9,227 nucleotides of DNA from Oscillospiraceae bacterium (GTDB taxonomy: Bacteria; Bacillota; Clostridia; Oscillospirales; CAG-272): positions 1 through 9,227 of the forward strand of contig WQSD01000038.1 of the NCBI GenBank assembly GCA_009788105.1, read 5' to 3'. The position numbers and the translations under genes are program-made. The notes under the pieces were generated by a model that worked only from the letters and a program-made list of their open reading frames with translations, had not been told where the DNA came from and did not search any database. This document shows, one piece after another, positions 1-5,493 of this stretch. Every line of letters begins with the position of its first letter. Within the stretch, counting starts at the first letter, position 1.

Positions 1-61
1 GCTCGACTCCATCTCAAATGGGCAACTATCGGGTACTTCCCGAGTAGGTGCGTTGGTGTTG

Positions 62-162
62 GCGGGACGCCGAGGGCGTCGTCCCCTACATGGGGTTCAG
101 CTGTGCCGTTCAAGCGGGACGCCGAGGGCAACCTCTCCTACGTGGGGTTCGGCTGTGCCGTT
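62..162. repeat. 49-bp tandem repeat, two copies
   Basis: Two 49-bp copies lie at 62-110 and 114-162 (period 52), differing at 6 of 49 positions by my count. Each begins GCGGGACGCCGAGGGC and ends CTGTGCCGTT. Copy 1 can fold into a GC-rich stem (GACGCC/GGCGTC plus flanking GGGA/TCCC); the second arm is disrupted in copy 2. An ORF over this stretch (53-235) has no recognisable protein character and no good ribosome site. The rest of 1-220 holds only a small hairpin near 26-47 and the hairpin at 201-220. This looks like interspersed-repeat debris downstream of the minus-strand operon. Confidence 0.75.
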
Positions 163-200
163 TGACGGCTTGCTATCCAAAGACGGATTAACAGTGGTGC

Positions 201-220
201 AGTGCGAAATTGTTTGCACT
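201..220 (-). other. Hairpin directly after the M28 gene stop codon
   Basis: AGTGCGAA and TTTGCACT pair as an 8-bp stem (one G-U pair, loop ATTG). It abuts the TAG stop of the minus-strand peptidase gene (221-223). There is no U-run after it on the minus strand, so it is not a canonical intrinsic terminator. It could protect the 3' end of the transcript or be incidental. Confidence 0.3.
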
Positions 221-1180
221 CTATATTTGCTCTAAATACTTCAACACTGAGCTACATAAACCCTCAATTTTGTCCAAATCGCAAATCTTATCTTTTCGTG
301 AATGAATTCTTGGTATGTAAAGGGGTCCAAGTAACGAACGCTTTTGAAACAGCAGGGAAATCCCGTTTGGAAAGGGGGCGTGGTCGCTGGTGGCACTTAA
401 TCCACCACGAATCTTTTTCACATCATAACCCTGGTTGCCCATAAACTCTGCGATTTTGTGCCAGCTGTCATGCTTTGCTTTTGTCATCACGGTAAGAATA
501 TTGCCTGTGCCGACACAGTCAAGGTTAATCACCAGCCCGCCGAATTTGTCGGGATGTTGTTTCTTTCGCCATTTTGCAAATGCCCTTGACCCAAGCAGTC
601 CTAACTCCTCATGGTCGAATAAGACAAAGGCACAACGAGATTTTAGTTCGGGATTGTCTGCAATTAGCTCGGCGAGTTTATAAACGCCAATAACTCCGCT
701 TGTGTTGTCGTTGTAATTGTTCGGGTTTTTAATGAAGAAAGATGCGAAAATTGCAATGGATATGAATATACAAGCTATGTTTATAATAAGAAGTACAAAG
801 TTAAGCAAAAGTGATTCAACAAATGTAGGTGAAAAAATTTGGAATGCAAAAATTGGAGCGTATACCAATAGCAAACTCAAATGAACTCCAATAAAAATAC
901 CCAATAACGGATTAAGAAACATTAAAAATCCATTCCTGCCCGGAGTGTCATAGTGTGCGGTAATCAGCACCTCCGCGTCAGGCGCGCCTACCATTAAATT
1001 TTTGCTGGTCATGCCAAGGTCGTTTTTGGCTTCTTTGATAGCGATATTTTCATATCCTAATTTTTCAAACTCCGCTGTGCAATGGGATAAAAATCTGTCC
1101 TTTTCTTTGCGAAACATTCGAGTTCTGTGGAATGCGAAAAGACTTTCGGCGAAAGTGGTAAAAGGTTTTTTGGTGTCCAT
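221..1180 (-). CDS. M28-family zinc metallopeptidase, membrane-embedded
   Basis: Predicted 319-aa zinc-dependent exopeptidase of the M28 (aminopeptidase/glutamate carboxypeptidase-like) family. The di-zinc set is readable in order: H76 and D78 in HYDTPG, D158 in the NDNTSGV motif, catalytic E191 and ligand E192 in DHEELG, D221 in NLDCVG and H293 in IHSRKD. Between the first ligand (76) and the second (158) lies a long hydrophobic block (about residues 84-150) that reads as two to three membrane helices, so the catalytic domain is probably anchored through an internal insertion. There is no N-terminal signal peptide. The frame stays open upstream to 1393, but I start at 1180: an AGGAG site (CTCCT at 1187-1191) sits 6 nt before this ATG, and the longer form would overlap most of the end of the J-domain gene. 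It is the third gene of the minus-strand operon, 13 nt after its neighbour. The family is secure; the substrate is unknown. Confidence 0.88.
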   Translation of the reverse strand: MDTKKPFTTFAESLFAFHRTRMFRKEKDRFLSHCTAEFEKLGYENIAIKEAKNDLGMTSKNLMVGAPDAEVLITAHYDTPGRNGFLMFLNPLLGIFIGVHLSLLLVYAPIFAFQIFSPTFVESLLLNFVLLIINIACIFISIAIFASFFIKNPNNYNDNTSGVIGVYKLAELIADNPELKSRCAFVLFDHEELGLLGSRAFAKWRKKQHPDKFGGLVINLDCVGTGNILTVMTKAKHDSWHKIAEFMGNQGYDVKKIRGGLSATSDHAPFPNGISLLFQKRSLLGPLYIPRIHSRKDKICDLDKIEGLCSSVLKYLEQI

Positions 1181-1193
1181 GGTTTTCTCCTGT

Positions 1194-1805
1194 TTAACAG
1201 CACTTAAATGTGTCCCCGCCAAGACAATTGCAACAGCTGTTGCAACACAGGGCGTTGGTGCAACAATCGCACACTCCCGATTTGTTGGAGCGTTCTTCTG
1301 TTTGGTACGCCCGCTTATCTCGCACCGAGCGGGCATTGTCAAAAGCGATGCGGTATTCCTCGTTGTTTGGGTCGATATAGCAAGCGGTTTCAAAGTGTTT
1401 TAGTGCATCAAAGTACCAGCCCCGCTGTGTTAGCACACAGCCCTTTAGAAAGTTCCACTCCGCATTGCGGTCGCTTGGGGAGATAATGTCCAATATTCGC
1501 CCTGCTTCCATGTATTTGCCGTGATTAACAAGGCGGCGAATGTTGGCAAAGGAGGAATCTGCCTCGTATGTACCCTTCCCGGCAGAGCTTTCGTCAGAAC
1601 GGGCTTTAGACCCACCGGCACGCCGCCGCTGGATTTCGTCATATGCCTCGTTGATTTCTTTCATCTTCTCCTGCACAACGTCTGCAAGAGGATTGCCTGC
1701 ATAGTTGTCAGGGTGATATTTTCGGGCGAGGTCACGATATGCTTTTTTTATCTCCTCGTCGGTGGCATCACGTGACACCCCAAGGACTTTGTATGGTTCA
1801 GTCAT
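1194..1805 (-). CDS. J-domain protein with TPR-like middle and Cys-rich tail
   Basis: A 203-aa protein. Residues 2-62 form a J domain (MTEPYKVLGV start, HPD signature at 31-33, EINEAYDEI helix), which in this family stimulates the ATPase of DnaK/Hsp70. Residues about 70-85 are a Ser/Gly-rich linker. Residues about 86-165 contain TPR-like helices (NIRRLVNHGKYMEAGRI and WYFDALKHFETACYIDPNN). The last 25 residues carry ten cysteines (CDCC, ALCCNSCCNC, FKCC), suggesting metal binding or lipid/membrane attachment. It lacks the G/F region, CxxCxGxG zinc fingers and C-terminal substrate domains of true DnaJ, so it is a specialised co-chaperone, not DnaJ. Its start overlaps the upstream gene's stop (ATGA, 1802-1805), and AGGA lies 8 nt before the ATG, indicating coupled translation. 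Confidence 0.85.
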   Translation of the reverse strand: MTEPYKVLGVSRDATDEEIKKAYRDLARKYHPDNYAGNPLADVVQEKMKEINEAYDEIQRRRAGGSKARSDESSAGKGTYEADSSFANIRRLVNHGKYMEAGRILDIISPSDRNAEWNFLKGCVLTQRGWYFDALKHFETACYIDPNNEEYRIAFDNARSVRDKRAYQTEERSNKSGVCDCCTNALCCNSCCNCLGGDTFKCC

Positions 1806-2638
1806 GTTTGATTTCCTAACGCTTTTTGTGCCGCTTTATACATTCCCAGCACCAATATATTCTCGATTATAGCGGCAATATCACTGTCAGCAATTCCCAC
1901 CTTTTCAAGGAGTTTGTCCACTTGCTCAAGCTCCATTTCCAACGCCGAAAGAATACGTTCGCTGTGTAGCTCACCGCTGGCGACAAAGGGGTTGTAGCTC
2001 CCTGATTTTGTGTCGCGGGCATAATCGTCTGCCGCATCCACAATGTAAACCCATCGCCCAATGTGATAGCCGATTCGCTCCATTACAAGGGCGGCGGCAG
2101 GGTCGGAGATTCCGTGGGCGGCAACCCCGGAAAGCAGCCGTCCGAACACATCCGCAGGCTTGTCCACCAAGGGTTCGCCTGCCTGCTCTAATTGTGCAAG
2201 CTCCTGCAAGCAGTCGGCGATATGCTGGCGTGGCAGGTCGTGCGCCCGTGCTTTCCGCATAGCGTACAGCCCGGCGGGCATAGCAAGGGCATACGCCCCC
2301 CGCTTAGGGAAGCCCTCGTCTTGCAGATTGTCACGGATTTTGTGGTATGCCATCAGACTGCCCACCGCGGCGGTATAGCGAATATGCTGGTTAGGCAACA
2401 CCATGAGCTTTGAGCGGGAGCATTTCAGCAAGCAACTGCACCCCTTTACCTCAAATGGCGTGCCTGTTACCGCCGAGCGAACAAGGGCAAGAAAGACAAA
2501 ATCATAATTCAGTCCCATGCGGGAAATTTGCCCTGTTTCGCGACCAAGGCTTTTGCACAGTCCGCAATATATGGCGTTATATAAATCCCGCTGTTTCACC
2601 AATAATTCGGGAAAGTGTGGTTTTATGTATCCGAACAT
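1802..2638 (-). CDS. DUF5685-like helical cysteine protein
   Basis: A 278-aa protein starting MFGYIKPHFPELLVKQ, which I recognise from memory as the DUF5685 type found in Clostridia; its function is unknown. Cysteines sit in YCGLCK (C25, C28) and CSCLLKC (C67, C69, C73), a plausible four-Cys metal or redox site. The rest is helical. Two acidic motifs stand out: YHKIRDNLQDE (98-108) and VDAADDYARD (200-209) followed by GSYNPF. They resemble the paired Asp-rich motifs of isoprenoid-synthase folds, though this is inference. The ATG at 2638 is preceded by GAGGG about 6 nt upstream and by a strong promoter at 2665-2693. It is the first gene of the operon and overlaps the J-domain gene by 4 nt. No signal peptide is visible. 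Confidence 0.75.
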   Translation of the reverse strand: MFGYIKPHFPELLVKQRDLYNAIYCGLCKSLGRETGQISRMGLNYDFVFLALVRSAVTGTPFEVKGCSCLLKCSRSKLMVLPNQHIRYTAAVGSLMAYHKIRDNLQDEGFPKRGAYALAMPAGLYAMRKARAHDLPRQHIADCLQELAQLEQAGEPLVDKPADVFGRLLSGVAAHGISDPAAALVMERIGYHIGRWVYIVDAADDYARDTKSGSYNPFVASGELHSERILSALEMELEQVDKLLEKVGIADSDIAAIIENILVLGMYKAAQKALGNQT

Positions 2639-2664
2639 GGACTGCCCTCAATGTGGTTTTCTAC

Positions 2665-2693
2665 AGTATAGCATAAAGCAAGAGGGAAGTCAA
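2665..2693 (-). promoter_or_regulatory. Sigma-A promoter of the minus-strand operon
   Basis: Reading the minus strand, TTGACT (2688-2693) is followed by a 17-nt spacer and TATACT (2665-2670), with TG one base before the -10 (extended -10). The start of transcription would be about 20 nt before the ATG at 2638. It explains expression of the DUF5685-like, J-domain and M28 genes as one unit. Confidence 0.75.
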
Positions 2694-2735
2694 GGGGTAT
2701 GGGGTATTCCTGGCACGGCAGTTCTTAGACCGTCA

Positions 2736-2761
2736 CTGATGTCCTTGGGCTGATGTCCTTG
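2736..2761. repeat. 12-bp direct repeat between divergent promoters
   Basis: CTGATGTCCTTG occurs at 2736-2747 and again at 2750-2761, period 14. It lies between the two divergent promoters, 43 bp upstream of the -35 of the minus-strand promoter and 11 bp upstream of the -35 of the toxin-antitoxin promoter. It could be a pair of regulator half-sites or a small slippage duplication. Confidence 0.6.
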
Positions 2762-2772
2762 TAAAAAAACAA

Positions 2773-2801
2773 TTGACAAACAGCTTGGTTTGTGATACAA
2801 T
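2773..2801 (+). promoter_or_regulatory. Sigma-A promoter of the toxin-antitoxin module
   Basis: TTGACA (2773-2778), a 17-nt spacer and TACAAT (2796-2801), with TG one base ahead of the -10. This is almost consensus. Transcription would start near 2808, giving a short leader before GGAGG (2821-2825) and the ATG at 2831. Confidence 0.82.
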
Positions 2802-2818
2802 ATGTATAACTAATTATA
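2776..2818. promoter_or_regulatory. Operator-like inverted repeats over the TA promoter
   Basis: ACAAAC (2776-2781) and GTTTGT (2788-2793) form a perfect 6-bp inverted repeat with 6-bp centre, filling the spacer between -35 and -10. A second one, TATAA-CTAA-TTATA (2805-2818), covers the expected transcription start. Phd/YefM antitoxins commonly bind palindromes over their own promoter and repress it with the toxin, so these are the likely autoregulatory sites. The positions are seen directly; their use is inferred. Confidence 0.5.
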
Positions 2819-2830
2819 GCGGAGGCAAAT

Positions 2831-3115
2831 ATGTTTTCAACTCATATAAAGGCGGTACGTGATTTAAGAAATAACTATCCAGAAATCGCAACGATTATAA
2901 AAAAGCGTGACAATGTTATTATCACCAACAACGGAAAAAGCGAAGCGGTTATTATTTCCTATGAGGAATATGCAAAATACGAAGAATATCTGCATATTCG
3001 CTACACAAAGGAAAAACTTGCCGAGGCAGAGGCCTTAGTCGGTAAGACTGGTGCGTGGATAGATTCAAATGAACTATTCAAAGAATGGGACGCATGGGAT
3101 GCAGTAAAATTATGA
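2831..3115 (+). CDS. Phd/YefM-family antitoxin
   Basis: A 94-aa protein with the Phd/YefM pattern: an N-terminal DNA-binding fold (VRDLRNNYPEIATII, then DNVIITNNGKSEAVIISYEEY at about 28-48) and a charged helical C-terminal half (about 50-94) that in this family wraps and inhibits the toxin. GGAGG lies 5 nt before the ATG. The stop overlaps the toxin start (ATGA at 3112-3115), the normal antitoxin-first arrangement that lets antitoxin be made ahead of toxin. It is expected to repress its own promoter at the palindromes 2776-2818. Base composition is clearly more AT-rich than pgi or thrS, consistent with an acquired module. Confidence 0.88.
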   Translation: MFSTHIKAVRDLRNNYPEIATIIKKRDNVIITNNGKSEAVIISYEEYAKYEEYLHIRYTKEKLAEAEALVGKTGAWIDSNELFKEWDAWDAVKL

Positions 3116-3420
3116 AAATACAATTTTCAACTTATGCAAAAAGCGACCTAAAAGAAATCTATCTATATTTGCGAGAGCATGGAGAAGCTCCGCCAAAAAC
3201 ATTTAGAAAAAGTTTTGAAAGTTTCTGTTCGCAAGTTTCAAAATTACCTATGATGTATAACTTTTGCGAATACCATCCATCCTACAGAAAAGCCGTTCTT
3301 GTGTACGATTATTTGGTATACTACAAAATCGATGACACAAACAATGAAATATTGGTTTTTCGTGTTTTGCACGGAAAACGCAATATCAAACAAGTGCTTC
3401 AAGAAACTGATATTCTATAG
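3112..3420 (+). CDS. RelE/ParE-superfamily toxin
   Basis: A 102-aa basic protein starting MKIQFSTYAKSDLKEIYLYL, the ParE/RelE opening helix, and ending in the characteristic strands YRKAVLVYDYLVYYKI and EILVFRVLHGKRN. Members either cleave mRNA at the ribosome (RelE) or poison DNA gyrase (ParE); the sequence does not let me decide, though the RVLHGKRN ending is more ParE-like. The frame is open from 3085, but the ATG at 3112 overlaps the antitoxin stop and starts exactly where the family begins, so I use it. Translation is probably coupled to the antitoxin. The gene is intact and followed by a terminator, so the module looks functional. Confidence 0.87.
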   Translation: MKIQFSTYAKSDLKEIYLYLREHGEAPPKTFRKSFESFCSQVSKLPMMYNFCEYHPSYRKAVLVYDYLVYYKIDDTNNEILVFRVLHGKRNIKQVLQETDIL

Positions 3421-3439
3421 GTATACTCAAGTATATCAA

Positions 3440-3466
3440 GGGCTGCCCATTGCGGCAGTCCTTTTT
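3440..3466 (+). terminator. Intrinsic terminator after the toxin gene
   Basis: GGGCTGCC (3440-3447), loop CATTGC, GGCAGTCC (3454-3461) forms an 8-bp stem with one G-U pair, followed by TTTTT. It lies 19 nt after the toxin stop. On the opposite strand the same stem ends in CTTGAT, a weak tract, so it may also partly terminate the convergent gene ending at 3488. Confidence 0.8.
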
Positions 3467-3487
3467 GCATGCCACCTCTCCGCACAT

Positions 3488-4090
3488 TCACCCCACCGCC
3501 GATTCTCGCATACCTGTATATTTCAGCACAGTGACAATTTCGTCCGCCACTCCCATGAACTCTTCCAGCATATCTTTCATGATTAGTGCATCAATGGTAC
3601 TCCGCTCCCGTTTCCATAGGGAAAAGACCTGTATGGTGCATTCGTCGTGGAGCTGTTTGCACCCTGCTGTGATTTCTGCCGCCAGCACAGGATTGAATTT
3701 TCCTCCGCCAAGTTGCAAATATTCTTCCAACATAACGCAAATATCCCGCATTTTGTGGGCACAATATCGCATGAATAGGGTAGGTAAACGGAGAGCGTAT
3801 ATCCCCCCAAGCCGCCCCACAGCGGCGATTTTGTCCTGTAGCTCCAATACTGCCACCGCAAGGCGATGTTGTCGCCCTGCAAGGGCGTCACAGTCACAGC
3901 AAAGCAGGCTTTCCCGCACTCCTGCAAAGGCAGAGAGGGCAGTCGCTCCTAATTTGCTGAATTCGGTTCCGTTGTCTATTCCGTCCTTATCGTATGTATC
4001 GCATAGCAAATGTGCAGAATCCACCGCCGCTCGGCACAGCTTGCCGAAATCCATTAAATAGCCTCTGCTGTCGTGTCTTTGAATAATCAT
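3488..4090 (-). CDS. Unrecognised helical protein, 200 aa
   Basis: I do not recognise a family. The protein is predicted almost wholly alpha-helical, with heptad-like stretches (about 45-90, 103-127, 136-155, 165-190), suggesting a helical bundle. It has nine cysteines, including CCDC at 64-67. There is no signal peptide or clear membrane helix. GGAGG ends 7 nt before the ATG at 4090, supporting this start over the internal Met13. It converges on the toxin-antitoxin module and shares its terminator region. A positive-strand ORF (3450-4061) covers almost the same stretch; I prefer the minus strand because of the ribosome site, the amphipathic helical pattern and a promoter-like region upstream. 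A four-helix regulator resembling PhoU-like bundles is possible but unsupported. Confidence 0.65.
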   Translation of the reverse strand: MIIQRHDSRGYLMDFGKLCRAAVDSAHLLCDTYDKDGIDNGTEFSKLGATALSAFAGVRESLLCCDCDALAGRQHRLAVAVLELQDKIAAVGRLGGIYALRLPTLFMRYCAHKMRDICVMLEEYLQLGGGKFNPVLAAEITAGCKQLHDECTIQVFSLWKRERSTIDALIMKDMLEEFMGVADEIVTVLKYTGMRESAVG

Positions 4091-4135
4091 TTTTCATCCT
4101 CCGAAATTTTTTATTCTATTATATGAAATTAGTTA

Positions 4136-4164
4136 TTGAAATATGGGTGGAAATAGTGTATAAT
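4136..4164 (+). promoter_or_regulatory. Sigma-A promoter reading towards the kinase cassette
   Basis: TTGAAA (4136-4141), 17-nt spacer, TATAAT (4159-4164). It is close to consensus, with start of transcription near 4171. The next plus-strand gene is the kinase at 4606, so this would give a leader of about 435 nt running through the hairpin-rich repeat. No closer promoter is evident to me for the kinase. Confidence 0.6.
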
Positions 4165-4189
4165 AGAAGAAATAATTTTTACCTGTAAA
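4160..4189 (-). promoter_or_regulatory. Possible minus-strand promoter overlapping the plus one
   Basis: On the minus strand, TTTACA (4184-4189), 18-nt spacer and TATTAT (4160-4165) would drive the gene at 4090 with a leader of about 60 nt. The -10 shares bases with the plus-strand TATAAT because that hexamer is near-symmetric. The alternative minus -10 at 4118-4123 (TATAAT) has no good -35. Confidence 0.4.
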
Positions 4190-4191
4190 AA
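4176..4191. promoter_or_regulatory. Perfect 16-bp palindrome, operator candidate
   Basis: TTTTTAC-CT-GTAAAAA is a perfect 7-bp inverted repeat with a 2-bp centre. It sits just downstream of the expected plus-strand start and over the putative minus-strand -35, so a bound repressor could block both directions. The binding protein is unknown. Confidence 0.4.
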
Positions 4192-4205
4192 AGAGCGACA
4201 ATGCA

Positions 4206-4259
4206 ATGAAGAATTAAAAATGAAGAATGAAGAATTGCGGAAAATTTGCTCCGCAAATT
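4206..4259. repeat. AT-rich ATGAAGAAT repeats with alternative hairpins
   Basis: ATGAAGAAT occurs at 4206-4214, 4220-4228 and 4227-4235. It is followed by two mutually exclusive stems: TTGCGGA/TCCGCAA (4235-4241 with 4250-4256) and AATTTGC/GCAAATT (4243-4249 with 4253-4259). A 18-codon reading frame from 4220 has no ribosome site. This looks like an intergenic repeat unit; within the leader of the kinase transcript the alternative stems could in principle switch. Confidence 0.5.
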
Positions 4260-4276
4260 ATTTTATGGTAGAATAA

Positions 4277-4497
4277 GTTGTCTTGTAGGGGCGGGTTTCC
4301 ATTCCACAGAGGGGAAGAAGGGCAAAGGTCAAGGACATTTACCACGAAATACACGAAAACACACGAAAAATTCGCACCGCACCCGCCCTTAATCCCCTTC
4401 CTCGGGAAGGGGTGGCAGTCGCTGTTCTTGCGACTGACGGGGTAGGTGTGAAACCAACGATACGCACGGGCGAACGCAGTTCGCCCCTACAGACAAC
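4277..4497. mobile_element. MITE-like intergenic element, copy A
   Basis: A 221-bp element bounded by GTTGTCTTGTAGGGGCG (4277-4293) and its inverted partner CGCCCCTACAGACAAC (4482-4497, one base shorter). Modules inside, in order: CACGAAA repeats (4343-4368); an 8-bp CCCCTTCC/GGAAGGGG hairpin (4394-4412); a 7-bp stem with 7-nt loop (4416-4436); a 32-bp block (4436-4467, GACGGGGTAGGTGTGAAAC at its head); and an 8-bp GGGCGAAC/GTTCGCCC hairpin (4468-4486). It contains no ORF of its own worth calling. The same modules recur in the same order at 5987-6166. Non-autonomous mobility is inferred from the terminal inverted repeats. Confidence 0.65.
4343..4368. repeat. CACGAAA triplicate
   Basis: CACGAAA occurs at 4343-4349, 4352-4358 and 4362-4368 (spacing 9 and 10) inside repeat copy A and is absent from copy B. 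Similar CACGAA-type short tandem phrases occur between genes of many unrelated bacteria, from memory. Confidence 0.6.
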
Positions 4498-4515
4498 GAA
4501 ATCCACACCGCACCC

Positions 4516-4577
4516 GTAGGTAACGCATTTATGCGTTCCGCAACAAAATCCGCGGAATGGATAAATCCATTCCCTAC
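4516..4577. repeat. Second GTAGG...CCTAC-bounded unit, with two tight hairpins
   Basis: Bounded by GTAGG (4516-4520) and CCTAC (4573-4577). It holds two stems with 2-nt loops: AACGCAT-TT-ATGCGTT (4522-4537) and GGAATGGAT-AA-ATCCATTCC (4554-4573). The motif CCCTAC followed by AGACAAC ends both this unit and copy A. Its right 37 bp (4538-4574) recurs at 6172-6208 with two differences. It ends 28 nt before the kinase start codon. Confidence 0.6.
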
Positions 4578-4605
4578 GCAGACAACGAAAAGAAAGGACA
4601 CCCAC

Positions 4606-5493
4606 ATGACCGAACAGCAACTCCTCGACAGCTTCCAAAGCCACATTCCAATCACAAAAGGCTGGTCGGACGACAAGAAATATTGCGTGGAGAGGGACGG
4701 CGCGAAGTATCTGCTTCGCACCTCGCCTATCGCCCGCCATGACAACCGCAAACTCCTGCACGAGATGATGGACAGGGTTGCCGCCCTTGGTGTGCCAATG
4801 TGCCGGTCGTTGGAGTTTGGGGCGTGCGATGATGTGGTGTACTCTCTGCAAACTTGGATAGACGGCGAGGATTTAAGCGAGATTTTGCTCACCTTGCCCG
4901 AAAATGAGCAGTATCTGCTGGGGGTGAAGTCCGGGGAGATATTGCGGCTGATACACTCCGTTCCTGCGCCTGAAGGCAGGGAGGGGTGGGAGACGTTTTT
5001 TAGTCGCAAAATGGACACCAAAATAGGGCGATACCACGAAAGCGGCTTGCGTTTTGACGACGACGAGCGTATGTTAGACTATATCAGCGAAAATCGCCAT
5101 TTGCTGATAAACCGTCCACAGTGTTTTCACCACGGAGATTATCACGTGGGAAATATGATGCTTGCGGACGGCGAGCTGAAAATTATTGATTTTGACCGAT
5201 ACGATTTTGGCGACCCGTGGGAGGAGTATAACCGCATTGTGTGGACTGCGACGGCAAGCCCGCACTTTGCCACGGGACAACTGCGAGGATATTTCGGCGG
5301 TGAACCGCCAATGGAATTTTTCAAGCTGATGGCATTGTATATTTGCAGTAACTCCCTTTCGTCCTTGCCGTGGGCGGTATCGTTCGGACAAGCCGAAATG
5401 GATGTAATGACAGCGCAAATGCGGGACGTCCTGCGGTGGTATGACGGAATGAGGAGCGTTGTGCCGAGGTGGTATCAAAAGGAGGTAAAATGA
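4606..5493 (+). CDS. APH-family phosphotransferase (small-molecule kinase)
   Basis: A 295-aa protein of the aminoglycoside phosphotransferase/choline kinase fold. The N-lobe has the KYLLRTS strand (34-40), likely the ATP-binding Lys strand, and the hinge is near YSLQTWIDGEDL (79-90). The catalytic loop is HHGDYHVGN (175-183), giving catalytic D178 and metal ligand N183. The second metal Asp is D195 in LKIIDFDRYDFGDPWEE (191-207). It would transfer the ATP gamma-phosphate to a hydroxyl of a small molecule. Drug resistance is not implied, as most members of this sequence type have unknown substrates. The frame opens at 4531, but the ATG at 4606 is preceded by AAGGA 7 nt upstream and the extra residues would be encoded in repeat DNA. 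It overlaps the next gene by 4 nt. Confidence 0.85.
   Translation: MTEQQLLDSFQSHIPITKGWSDDKKYCVERDGAKYLLRTSPIARHDNRKLLHEMMDRVAALGVPMCRSLEFGACDDVVYSLQTWIDGEDLSEILLTLPENEQYLLGVKSGEILRLIHSVPAPEGREGWETFFSRKMDTKIGRYHESGLRFDDDERMLDYISENRHLLINRPQCFHHGDYHVGNMMLADGELKIIDFDRYDFGDPWEEYNRIVWTATASPHFATGQLRGYFGGEPPMEFFKLMALYICSNSLSSLPWAVSFGQAEMDVMTAQMRDVLRWYDGMRSVVPRWYQKEVK

Noticed and set aside
3450..4061. 203-codon plus-strand ORF antisense to the 200-aa gene
   Set aside because: It lacks a good ribosome site, reads as low-order Ser/Arg/Pro-rich sequence and overlaps the toxin terminator. The minus-strand frame has GGAGG and a regular helical pattern.
4220..4276. 18-codon micro-ORF (MKNEELRKICSANYFMVE) in the kinase leader
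   Set aside because: It has no Shine-Dalgarno site and is formed from the ATGAAGAAT repeat; such peptides are common artefacts of this repeat type.
4389..5021. Long minus-strand ORF over the repeat and the start of the kinase gene
   Set aside because: Its peptide is a translation of repeat DNA joined to the antisense of a gene with clear kinase motifs.
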